Origin: Betaproteobacteria bacterium UBA3031 | Lineage (GTDB): Bacteria; Pseudomonadota; Gammaproteobacteria; Burkholderiales; Eutrophovitaceae | Reading direction: 5' to 3' | DNA length: 42,123 nucleotides | Assembly (NCBI GenBank): GCA_002367635.1 | Contig: DFDI01000051.1 | Coordinates: 53,324-95,446 of the forward strand | Shown: positions 27,207 through 35,170 of the stretch, piece after piece | Layout: the number at the start of each line of letters is the position of its first letter | Position numbering within the stretch: the stretch's first letter is position 1 | Made by a program: the position numbers and the translations under genes | The notes under the pieces: model-generated | The model's input: only the letters and a program-made list of their open reading frames with translations | The model's database searches: none | Told to the model about the DNA's origin: nothing

Positions 27207-28343
27207 TTACTCCAACCCGTTAATGGCCATTTCATTTTTGACATGCAGTGTTCGTGTTGGGAATGCGATTTCTGAATGATTACGCGATATGATCTCGCAG
27301 ATTTCAAACATCACCCGTTCCTTAACCTCATGGTACTCAGCCCAAACCGTGGTTCGCGTCATGGTGTAGATAAAAAAGTTTACCGAAGAATCTGCGAACT
27401 CGTCCAAATTGACCATCAATGTTTCTGACTGATCAATATCCGGATTTTGTTTTAGGTAGACTTTCACCTCATCTAAAATTTTGGGTAGCGAGGCTATGTC
27501 GTCGTAACGAACACCAATGTACTCATAAATTCGACGGTGAGACATCCGAGATGGGTTTTCCAGTGCAATTGTCGTAAAGACGGAGTTCGGGACATAAAGT
27601 AAGCGCTTATTAAAGGTGCGTATAGCCGTGACACGCCATCCGATTTGCTCAACCTTACCCTCAATCTCGCGATCTGGTGATCGTATCCAGTCTCCAACAG
27701 CAAAGGGACGGTCAACATAAATCGTAAATCCACCGAACACGTTTTTAAAGATATCCTGCGCCGCTAGCCCGATCGCGATACCCCCTACCCCACCAAAGGC
27801 GAGTAAGCCACCAATATTAACGCCCAAATTTTGAAGGATTATAAGGGCTGTCGTAATAGCGACAACTCCTCGTAACAGTTTACCTAAGCCATTAACAAGC
27901 GTTTTATCTACGGCTTCTCCCTTGGCTTCCTTAGAGATAATAAACAACTCGGTATACGTGCGGAGAAAACGCTGAAGAAACCAAGTTATCATCAGCACGA
28001 TGCCGATGTTTCTAATTGTCCCTACCGACTGAAAAAACACAGAGCTAGAGTGGGCCGCCACAAGATGGGCCGCCACCGAAAAACCTAAAATCCAAACTAA
28101 GCCCTTGACTGGCGCAACCAATGAATCAAAGAAGGCATCATCGAGTACATTCTCCGTTGCCCGGGATTTACTGCCGAGCTTCACGATTATATGGCGAACA
28201 CACCTAGCCGCTATGAGGGTAGCCAGAACAACAAAGAACACTTGAAAACTCAAGTTCAAATCCATGCCATATAGCTCTGTTAGATCATTCCAAATTTCCA
28301 CTGCATTAAGCTCCCACATATTAAGAAAAGAAGAAATTCTCAA
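27207..28343 (-). CDS. MscS-family mechanosensitive channel
   Basis: Inner-membrane channel that opens on membrane tension to release solutes. It has 378 residues: several N-terminal helices, then the pore-lining helix region LLAFGGVGGIAIGLAAQDIFKNVFGG (Gly/Ala-packed, about 175-205), the beta domain FTIYVDRPFAVGDWIRSPD, and a C-terminal alpha-beta domain (VNFFIYTMTRTTVWAEYHEVKE). It lies 6 bp downstream of the VOC-family gene, so the two share a transcript. The exact subtype (small MscS or YnaI/YbdG-like) is not resolved; the larger N-terminus favours the latter. Confidence 0.9.
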   Translation of the reverse strand: MRISSFLNMWELNAVEIWNDLTELYGMDLNLSFQVFFVVLATLIAARCVRHIIVKLGSKSRATENVLDDAFFDSLVAPVKGLVWILGFSVAAHLVAAHSSSVFFQSVGTIRNIGIVLMITWFLQRFLRTYTELFIISKEAKGEAVDKTLVNGLGKLLRGVVAITTALIILQNLGVNIGGLLAFGGVGGIAIGLAAQDIFKNVFGGFTIYVDRPFAVGDWIRSPDREIEGKVEQIGWRVTAIRTFNKRLLYVPNSVFTTIALENPSRMSHRRIYEYIGVRYDDIASLPKILDEVKVYLKQNPDIDQSETLMVNLDEFADSSVNFFIYTMTRTTVWAEYHEVKERVMFEICEIISRNHSEIAFPTRTLHVKNEMAINGLE

Positions 28344-28349
28344 GCATTT

Positions 28350-28772
28350 TTATTGATCAAACAATTTCGATAGATCTTTGAACGCTTTAAATTCAAGAGC
28401 GTTACCGCTAAAGTCTCTCACAAACATAGTTGCTTGCTCTCCAGCAAGACCTTTAAACCTCAAATGAGGTTCAACTAAAAATTCCACTTCAGATTGTTTC
28501 AACTTATCGGACAACTCTGACCAATCTTCCATGCTAAGCACAACCCCGAAATGTCGGACAGGCACATCATCCCCATCAACTGAATTTGCGTCACTCACCG
28601 CACTGTATCCTTTAACCAAATGCGCGACAACTTGATGCCCATAAAAGTTAAAGTCGATCCATTCGTCACTGGATCTGCCCTCCACGCACCCCAACATGCC
28701 CACATAAAAACGACGAGCTTCCAAAAGTGAGTGGACAGGAAACGCTAAATGAAACGGATCTTTTGCAGTCAT
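28350..28772 (-). CDS. VOC-superfamily (glyoxalase/dioxygenase fold) protein
   Basis: Small metal-dependent enzyme or binding protein of the vicinal-oxygen-chelate fold. Its 140 residues contain two beta-alpha-beta-beta-beta modules: PFHLAFPVHSLLEARRFYVG at the start and VRHFGVVLSMEDWSELSDKL in the second. Possible metal ligands are His8, His in RHFGVV, and Glu in NALEFKAF near the C-terminus. The reaction cannot be predicted. It precedes the MscS gene by 6 bp. A gap with gene relics lies upstream. Confidence 0.82.
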   Translation of the reverse strand: MTAKDPFHLAFPVHSLLEARRFYVGMLGCVEGRSSDEWIDFNFYGHQVVAHLVKGYSAVSDANSVDGDDVPVRHFGVVLSMEDWSELSDKLKQSEVEFLVEPHLRFKGLAGEQATMFVRDFSGNALEFKAFKDLSKLFDQ

Positions 28773-28822
28773 GTGCGAAAATTACACCAATATCTAAGAT
28801 TCACCATCTAATAACTTCAAGT

Positions 28823-29098
28823 TTACTGCGCTAGAAACTCGCGCGCAAAATAATCTAGGTCAACGCCATTACTTAGCACCATATCAGATACTCGGATTGA
28901 CGCATGGTTAATCTCGGCTACTTACCATTCATATGCTTGCAGAAAAGATTTTTAGCCAAGGTTGCGTTTCCTACCAAACTTTCACAGAAGTTCTCAGGCA
29001 GTAAGCAACGCGATTCGTCACACAACAATTTCACCAAGCGCTAGCTCTACTCTAGGGTCAAGAGCATTCGCTAAAAGCTCAGAAGCAGCGTACTCGCG
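28823..29098 (-). pseudogene. Decayed coding frame with several in-frame stops
   Basis: One minus-strand frame reads as protein in two blocks: REYAASELLANALDPRVELA near the upstream end and AEINHASIRVSDMVLSNGVD, then LDYFAREFLAQ and TAA, at the downstream end. Stops (TGA and TAA) interrupt it in between. The blocks share one frame, which favours decay by point mutation. I do not recognise the family. It could still be chance. Confidence 0.3.
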
Positions 29099-29109
29099 TT
29101 ACGCTTGAA

Positions 29110-29220
29110 TCACTTGAGCCTCCGCCAGAAACCTCGCGGAACCAGCGCGCACGAAAGAATTACACAAAGCGTTAAAACCATAACATCTGCAGAGAATATA
29201 GCGTAATAAAAGACATCCAT
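29110..29220 (-). CDS. Possible 36-residue membrane peptide
   Basis: An ATG frame encodes MDVFYYAIFSADVMVLTLCV followed by a hydrophobic stretch and the basic end PRGFWRRLK. This looks like one membrane helix with the C-terminus inside. The ribosome-binding site is weak (GAG four bases before ATG). It overlaps no known gene, and chance occurrence cannot be excluded. Confidence 0.25.
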   Translation of the reverse strand: MDVFYYAIFSADVMVLTLCVILSCALVPRGFWRRLK

Positions 29221-29311
29221 TATCTCAATATCAATAAATGGGGCTCAAATATACGTGGTAGAGTTTCGCATTGAAAATTAGAAAACATATTTTTGTACGG
29301 GGAGTTAGTGA

Positions 29312-30070
29312 ATGTCTACAACCGAAAAAGTTGCCATCGTTACTGGCGCTGGGAGTGGGATTGGTCGAGCCGTCGCCCTCGAATTTCTCTCTAATGGTTA
29401 TTTAGTTGCGCTTGCAGGTAGGCGAGAAGAGGCTTTAACTGAAACCATTTCACTATCAGGGATCTATAGAAACAATGCGACCGCCATCTCAACAGATGTC
29501 TCCGACCCCAATGCAGTGCGCGCATTATTCAATGGGGTAAAACAAAAGTATGGACGACTTGACGTTCTATTTAACAATGCGGGAATGAATGCTCCTCCTG
29601 TTAAACTTGAGGACCTCAGCGATGACCAATGGACGACGATTGTAAATATTAACTTCAACGGGATGTTTTATTGCATTCGTGAAGCGTTCAAAATCATGAA
29701 AGATCAAGAACCCATGGGCGGACGCATTATCAATAATGGTTCGATATCGGCCCACGCACCTCGACCAAACTCCATACCGTACACCGCGACTAAACATGCT
29801 GTCACTGGTCTTACAAAATCCGCCTCATTAGACGGGCGTAAATATGACATTGCGTGCAGCCAAATAGATATTGGCAATGCGATGACTGAACTTGCCGCCA
29901 AAATGGCGAGCGGTGTGCCGCAAGCTGACGGGGCCATAAAATCAGAGAGCATGATGAACGTGAATGAGGTTGCTACTGCAGCGTTATATATGGCGAACTT
30001 GCCACTTGATACGAATGTTCAGTTCATGACCATCATGGCTACCAAGATGCCTTTTGTTGGGCGGGGCTAG
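29312..30070 (+). CDS. Short-chain dehydrogenase/reductase (SDR)
   Basis: Classical SDR of 252 residues that should oxidise or reduce an alcohol/carbonyl with NAD(P). The cofactor loop is VTGAGSGIGRAVALEF at the N-terminus, NNAGMNAP is the structural NNAG motif, and the catalytic Ser-Tyr-Lys set is in NNGSISAHAP and YTATKHAVTG. The start follows a GGGGAG ribosome-binding site. It is 9 bp upstream of the frameshifted DMT transporter, suggesting a dehydrogenase-plus-transporter operon. Substrate unknown. Confidence 0.9.
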   Translation: MSTTEKVAIVTGAGSGIGRAVALEFLSNGYLVALAGRREEALTETISLSGIYRNNATAISTDVSDPNAVRALFNGVKQKYGRLDVLFNNAGMNAPPVKLEDLSDDQWTTIVNINFNGMFYCIREAFKIMKDQEPMGGRIINNGSISAHAPRPNSIPYTATKHAVTGLTKSASLDGRKYDIACSQIDIGNAMTELAAKMASGVPQADGAIKSESMMNVNEVATAALYMANLPLDTNVQFMTIMATKMPFVGRG

Positions 30071-30079
30071 AGGGAAGAT

Positions 30080-30995
30080 ATGGCGCCAGTCTGGTGGTTA
30101 TGGATCCCCATCACACTTGCTGCCTCTAGTGCCCAGACGATTCGTAACGCAACACAACGACACCTCCAAGAAGACATTGGAACGCTAGGGGCGACATTCG
30201 TACGGTTTGCCTTCGCAATTCCATTCGCTGTTATTTGGTTTACGTTACTTGCTGTTTTTATTGATACGCCTCAGTTCTCTTTTAGCTCAACGTATTTCGC
30301 TTGGCTCTCCCTCGGAGCCTTAAGTCAAATAACTGGCACGGCTTTAATGCTGAGGGCAATACAAGGGGAGCTTCACCTTAGTAACAGCCTACGTCAAAAC
30401 AGAGGTGCTCCAGGTTGCGATCTTTGGGTTGATTTTTTTAGGAGAGCCTTTAGGGCTGCCTGCCATTATTGCTGTGGTCATCGGGACAAGTTCAGTGTTA
30501 GGCTTATCATTTGCGCAGCATGACCGCATTACCATTCTCAGCAAATTAATTTCTCGAAGTACTATGTACGGCATCGCATCGGGAGCGGCTTTCGCATTAT
30601 CAACCGTTGGCTTCAAAGGAGCGACTGTATCTCTGAGTTCTGACTATTTAAGCGCGGCCGCATTAACAGTCATTCTCGCTCAGCTTTTCCAAACACTCCT
30701 CATGTCAGCTTATTTCGTCAGATATCAAAAAGACTTAATAACGAAACTTTGTAAGAAGTGGAAACAATCGATGTTCGTAGGCACGTCAGGAGCATGCGCG
30801 TCAATAGGATGGTTCACGGCGATGGCAATTGAGCCGATCGCGCACGTCAGGACCTTTGCCTTAATCGAAGTGCTGATGAGCTATATGATCTCACGAAGGT
30901 TTTTTAGAGAGCAATTAACGACTGGGCAACTTTTCGCGGTTGCGTTTTTAACCCTCAGCGTGGGCATGGTAACCATGGGATCGGCCCTAGATTAA
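30080..30995 (+). pseudogene. DMT (EamA)-family transporter, interrupted by one frameshift
   Basis: It would be a ten-helix inner-membrane permease of the drug/metabolite transporter superfamily. The N-terminal part reads in frame from MAPVWWLWIPITLAASSAQT to MLRAIQGE (30370). The family-like sequence then continues in another frame from 30372 as FTLVTAYVKTEVLQVAIFG and runs to the stop at 30995. Rejoined, it is about 304 residues, with no other damage seen. The break is at 30365-30372 (net +1, or -2). It may be a real pseudogene or an assembly error. Confidence 0.8.
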
Positions 30996-31359
30996 ATTTA
31001 AAAATACGTGCCACTACGATTACTATGTATTGAAGATCCGCCTTTTCTAAGGCAGCCATAGTCTTTGCAACAGCTACTGGTTCACAGCCGAAACCAGCAC
31101 AGCATATGAAATTGTCTGCAGGTCTAGCTTTTCTTGACAACCTCGGCAAGCAGCCCCAATCAGCGCTTTAGCTGAGCCGTGATTTCTTGCTAAGGTCGTT
31201 ACATTCTATGGGGTCACATCAGGCGCACAAAGACTACAGCCATTGATTCAAATTTAGAGGTTTTTTTATACAAACGAGTCTTATATCTTATATAAGACTC
31301 GTTTCCAGAGGTAAGGGAATCAGATCTTTTATATGTAAATAAATATAAGGCTCGATAGC
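30996..31359. other. 364-bp intergenic region after the DMT gene
   Basis: No intact gene. It contains a minus-strand cysteine-rich open stretch (31074-31247), a perfect long hairpin (31272-31304), and a second partial copy of the hairpin arm, ATATAAGGCTCG, at 31343-31354. Confidence 0.6.
31272..31304. repeat. Perfect 15-bp inverted repeat with 3-base loop
   Basis: AAACGAGTCTTATAT (31272-31286) and its exact complement (31290-31304) flank CTT. It could form a very stable hairpin in RNA from either strand. No U-run follows the stem on either strand, so it is not a textbook terminator, though it stands between converging genes. Confidence 0.85.
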
Positions 31360-31998
31360 TTATCGTATCCCGATAGAGCTATGAGGGCCCTCATCAAGAA
31401 TTACGTCTGCAACCTTAGCGTCAATCTCATCGAGACTTAATAGCTCATTTCTAGCCCAGTCAACCAGCCCAAGAATATCCCCATCCTTAACAACAGGACG
31501 CCACTCCAGCTTTGCGTTAGGCCCATGACAGCGCGAAAAACAATTGCTCGGTCCCTGGGTGGCCCAACGAGTACCCGTTGCTCGTAGCAACATGAATGTT
31601 AAATTTGCCTCCGCTTGCGTCGCCCCCTCTATTCGCATGGCCTCATAAACCATATTTTGCGCTGATGCCCAAGGGTGGTGTTTGCTTTTTACTGAATAGT
31701 CATAAGCGACCGCTGTTTTCACAAAATGTGAGCTTAACGGCGGCCCAAAAAGATCAACGAACAACCGCGGGAACCCCCGACCATCAACGACACTCCCAGC
31801 AGGCGTGATCCATACCGTTCCATCCGCCTGCCGATAAATCATCTCTGACGTGGTTCGATACTGCTCTATAAATGAGTCCTCAATAGGCTCCAAACTTGGT
31901 GAGCCCTCAAAACCGTCCTGGGCTGAGACTGAGCGTGCCAAAAGCGTCAAAGTAACCAGCAGCAACAAACCGACATGCTTAATGCGGACACTATCCAT
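31360..31998 (-). CDS. Secreted DUF1353-family protein
   Basis: It has 212 residues. The N-terminus is a signal peptide (LLLLVTLTLLARSVSAQD, cleavage probably after SAQ or VSA). The middle matches the DUF1353 pattern as I know it: TVWITPAGSVVDGRGFPRLF, FVKTAVAYDYSVKSKHHPWA, then AQNMVYEAMRIEG. The C-terminal part has an unusual C-x3-CH (CFSRCH). DUF1353 members are mostly cytoplasmic or phage-linked and of unknown role, so an exported version is notable. No neighbour indicates its job. The family call is moderately sure. Confidence 0.65.
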   Translation of the reverse strand: MDSVRIKHVGLLLLVTLTLLARSVSAQDGFEGSPSLEPIEDSFIEQYRTTSEMIYRQADGTVWITPAGSVVDGRGFPRLFVDLFGPPLSSHFVKTAVAYDYSVKSKHHPWASAQNMVYEAMRIEGATQAEANLTFMLLRATGTRWATQGPSNCFSRCHGPNAKLEWRPVVKDGDILGLVDWARNELLSLDEIDAKVADVILDEGPHSSIGIR

Positions 31999-32096
31999 AA
32001 ATACTCTCCTCCTACCAATTTAAAAAGCACACACCGACCACTCGCCTAATGCAGCTCATTCACAATACAAAATCATGTGTAATGAGCATGGTTAGT

Positions 32097-33761
32097 CTAT
32101 GACTTTAGAGACTTATAACGAATTCTTTTTGGCTTCGCACCCTCTTCCCCTAAACGCTTTCTCTTGTCATCTTCATATTCTTGATAATTGCCCGCAAAAA
32201 ACTCAACGTGAGAATCTCCCTCAAAGGCCAAAATATGCGTCGCAATGCGGTCCAAAAACCAACGATCGTGTGAAATAACCAAAACCGATCCCGCAAACTC
32301 AAGAAGCGCAGCCTCAAGTGCCCTTAAAGTCTCAATATCAAGATCATTTGAAGGTTCATCTAATAACAAAACATTCCCGCCTTCGATCAACGTCTTCGCC
32401 AAGTGAAGACGTCCTCGCTCACCACCCGAAAGGTTACCAACAATTTTCTGTTGATCCGATCCTTTAAAGTTAAAACGACCGATATACGCCCGAGACGGCA
32501 TCTCAAACTTTCCAACTGTCAACACATCAAGGCCTTGCGATACCGCCTCCCAAACTGTTTTATCGTTCGGCAGCGTGTCACGCATCTGATCGACAGCCAC
32601 CACATTTGCAGTCTCTCCAATAACAACCTCACCAGAGTCCGCCGCCTCAGCTCCAGTAATCATTTTAAATAATGTCGATTTTCCCGCACCATTGGGCCCA
32701 ATGACCCCAACAATCGCACCTGGCGGGACCGTGAATGACAAGTCATCAATAAGCAATCGATCGCCAAACGCCTTGGAGACGGATTTAAATTCGATGACCT
32801 TATCTCCCAATCGTTCAGCAACTGGAATAAAAATCTCATGCGTTTCATTACGCTTTTGGTATTCGTGTGAAGATAGCTCATCGAAACGCGATAAACGCGC
32901 CTTGCTCTTTGCCTGACGGGCTTTCGGGTTCGAGCGAACCCATTCTAGCTCTGTTTTTATGGTTTTGAGTCGGGCGGACTCCTGCTTATCTTCCATCTCA
33001 AGTCGCTTTTCTTTTTGCTCAAGCCACGAGGAATAATTACCTTCCCACGGAATGCCGTGCCCTCGATCCAACTCTAAAATCCACTCGGCCGCATTATCCA
33101 AGAAATATCGATCGTGCGTCACAGCAACTACTGTGCCCGAAAACCTTTGGAGAAACTGTTCAATCCAATGCACGCTCTCCGCGTCTAAGTGGTTTGTCGG
33201 CTCATCGAGCAACAACATATCCGGCTTCGATAAAAGTAATCGACAAATAGCCACTCGACGTTTTTCACCTCCAGACAAAGTAGAGATCTTCGCATCCCAA
33301 TCTGGCAACCTCAACGCAGCTGCTGCAATTTCAAGTTGCAACTCAGAATCAGGACCAGCGATTGCCACGATCGCTTCATAACGCGCCTGCTCCTCTGCGA
33401 GTTTGTCAAAATCAGCATCTGGCTCTGCGTAGGCCGCATAGACTTCTTCGAGCTTTTTCTTGGCTTCAAGGACCTCTCCCAGACCTTCTTCAACAGCCTC
33501 TCGAACAGACTGCTCTGGATTCAAATCCGGCTCTTGTGGCAAGTATCCGATACGAATCCCAGGCATTGGTGTTGCTTCACCTTCTATCTCCTTATCCTCC
33601 CCCGCCATAATGCGAAGCAAACTGGATTTGCCAGAACCGTTCACCCCCAAAACACCAATCTTTGCGCCCGGGAAAAATGAAAGAGATATGTTCTTGAGTA
33701 TTTCTCGCTTAGGGGGAACAATTTTTCCCACCCCCATCATGCTATAAACGTATTGAGCCAT
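32097..33761 (-). CDS. ettA: EttA, ABC-F translational throttle ATPase
   Basis: Soluble ABC-F protein that binds the ribosomal E site and gates early elongation according to the ATP/ADP ratio. It has 554 residues, close to the E. coli 555. NBD1: GVNGSGKSSLLR, LSGGEKRRVAICRLL, LLLDEPTNHLD. NBD2: GPNGAGKSTLFKM, LSGGERGRLHLAKTL, LLLDEPSNDLD. The linker between them is rich in Lys and Arg (NPKARQAKSKARLSRFDEL). MAQYVYSM at the start is typical for EttA. It is 42 bp behind the oxidoreductase gene and may share its transcript. Confidence 0.96.
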   Translation of the reverse strand: MAQYVYSMMGVGKIVPPKREILKNISLSFFPGAKIGVLGVNGSGKSSLLRIMAGEDKEIEGEATPMPGIRIGYLPQEPDLNPEQSVREAVEEGLGEVLEAKKKLEEVYAAYAEPDADFDKLAEEQARYEAIVAIAGPDSELQLEIAAAALRLPDWDAKISTLSGGEKRRVAICRLLLSKPDMLLLDEPTNHLDAESVHWIEQFLQRFSGTVVAVTHDRYFLDNAAEWILELDRGHGIPWEGNYSSWLEQKEKRLEMEDKQESARLKTIKTELEWVRSNPKARQAKSKARLSRFDELSSHEYQKRNETHEIFIPVAERLGDKVIEFKSVSKAFGDRLLIDDLSFTVPPGAIVGVIGPNGAGKSTLFKMITGAEAADSGEVVIGETANVVAVDQMRDTLPNDKTVWEAVSQGLDVLTVGKFEMPSRAYIGRFNFKGSDQQKIVGNLSGGERGRLHLAKTLIEGGNVLLLDEPSNDLDIETLRALEAALLEFAGSVLVISHDRWFLDRIATHILAFEGDSHVEFFAGNYQEYEDDKRKRLGEEGAKPKRIRYKSLKS

Positions 33762-33803
33762 ATGATTTTTTATTTAATTACCTTGTTCACTCGTCAAAAA
33801 CAT

Positions 33804-35141
33804 TTAACGGTATGTTGATTCCATCTCACGACGTACTTTAATCGCGATCACATTCTCATCAAAGTCGACATCATCCCAGGTTAAAGGTTGACCCGCGCTC
33901 TTAACATTCTTTAATTTGAGCCCGTGCGCTAATCCCAACGGAAGCGCACCCAACTTAAGAGACTTATCCGCTGGCGCTAATTGACCAACCACGGTATATC
34001 CACCCTCTCCATCCAAAATCTCACCCGCCTTTAGATCTCGCTTTGCAACGGCCATAACGTCTGCACGAAAATCCGTTGGGGCCCCCGTGGGTTCACCACG
34101 CACGCCAACTGAAGCAACCGAGATCCCTACCTCCAGCCCAATCAAATGCCACCGCTTATATAGCGACGCATATCGCCCACTGTCATCTGTTTTGACACCA
34201 TACTCTTCAAAACAGTGCCGAATATACGAAGTATCCCCTTCAAACACCACCCATACGCCGAAGCGAATATCGTATGGAATTGGCGCTCCCGTCGCATCCA
34301 ATGAAGAGACAACCTCTACTTGACCAGTGTGGTGCAAACAACCCCCAACCGATTTTGGCCTCATTAAATTGGGGATATCATCGATACTGCCAGAAGGGTA
34401 TTCCAGACCATTGGGCGGTGCACTCAATCCTGTAGCATTGCACACCGCAGCACTCTCAATCGCAGGCTTTGATCCATCCAAGAATGAGTTAAACATTTTT
34501 GGATTGAGTCCACCTCGCTCGGCCTGCTCAGGCGTAAGCCCATAGTAGCCCCAGACCGTCTCAGGGGTCGATTGCATAAAATGTGGCATCCATTTATGTC
34601 CTCTTCCCGCGGCAACGACATTAAAGCCAGCTGCCCTTGCCCAATCAACTAGATCGCAAATGAGCGCGGGTTGGTCGCCATACGCCAAGCTATAAATAAC
34701 ATCCTTCGCGCGCGCGAACTCAGCAAGATAAGGACCGCAAAGGGCATCGGCCTCAACCGTCACGTTGATCACGTGTTTTTGATGACTCAATGCCCCGAGA
34801 ATATGCTCTACTGCAGCAGCTGGATTACCCGTAGCCTCAATGACAATATCAATCCTGGGGTCCGCCACAACCACCTCCCAGTTGTCCGTCACCCAAGTGC
34901 TATCGGATTTTATGGCCTCATCCATTGATCTCGCTTGATACCGCGCTTGAGGCCAGCCTATTCTATGCAAATTTCCAAGCGCATTCTCCGGGTTGATATC
35001 TGCTATCGCAGCAACATGAATCCCTGGCGTTTTATGTACTTGTGCCAAATACATTGACGCAAACTTCCCCGCCCCAATGACAACAACCCGCAAGGGGTTA
35101 CCAGCAGCAGCTCTCAATTGCAACTTCGAATATAAATTCAC
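33804..35141 (-). CDS. COG4091-type NAD(P)-binding oxidoreductase with C-terminal SAF domain
   Basis: Homoserine-dehydrogenase-like oxidoreductase of unknown substrate, 445 residues. The N-terminal Rossmann fold has VVVIGAGKFASMYLAQVH (about 19-36) and IDIVIEATGNPAAAVEHIL. The middle contains GDQPALICDLVDWARAAGF. A SAF (AFP-like) domain follows near the C-terminus (RDLKAGEILDGEGGYTVVGQ). Such proteins are annotated as predicted homoserine dehydrogenases, but this name is probably wrong for many. It lies 29 bp after the EctD-like dioxygenase, suggesting it oxidises that enzyme's product. Confidence 0.8.
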   Translation of the reverse strand: MNLYSKLQLRAAAGNPLRVVVIGAGKFASMYLAQVHKTPGIHVAAIADINPENALGNLHRIGWPQARYQARSMDEAIKSDSTWVTDNWEVVVADPRIDIVIEATGNPAAAVEHILGALSHQKHVINVTVEADALCGPYLAEFARAKDVIYSLAYGDQPALICDLVDWARAAGFNVVAAGRGHKWMPHFMQSTPETVWGYYGLTPEQAERGGLNPKMFNSFLDGSKPAIESAAVCNATGLSAPPNGLEYPSGSIDDIPNLMRPKSVGGCLHHTGQVEVVSSLDATGAPIPYDIRFGVWVVFEGDTSYIRHCFEEYGVKTDDSGRYASLYKRWHLIGLEVGISVASVGVRGEPTGAPTDFRADVMAVAKRDLKAGEILDGEGGYTVVGQLAPADKSLKLGALPLGLAHGLKLKNVKSAGQPLTWDDVDFDENVIAIKVRREMESTYR

Positions 35142-35170
35142 GCTTTATTCCTTATAACTTATTTGAATCT

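Larger units (their letters stand above)
28773..29311. other. 539-bp intergenic region between the VOC gene and the SDR gene
   Basis: It has no intact recognisable gene. On the minus strand it holds a decayed coding frame (28823-29098) and a possible 36-residue membrane peptide (29110-29220), both listed separately. A GGGGAG ribosome-binding site for the SDR gene lies at the right end. Confidence 0.6.

Noticed and set aside
22032..29311. Two gaps of exactly 539 bp (22032-22570 and 28773-29311)
   Set aside because: Checked by eye for shared sequence as a possible repeated element; no similarity seen, so equal length is coincidence.
30955..31149. Minus-strand 64-residue frame over the DMT 3' end
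   Set aside because: It overlaps the transporter end and shows no family features; treated as a shadow.
33804..35141. Calling the SAF-domain protein a homoserine dehydrogenase
   Set aside because: The C-terminal SAF domain and catabolic context do not fit threonine/methionine synthesis.
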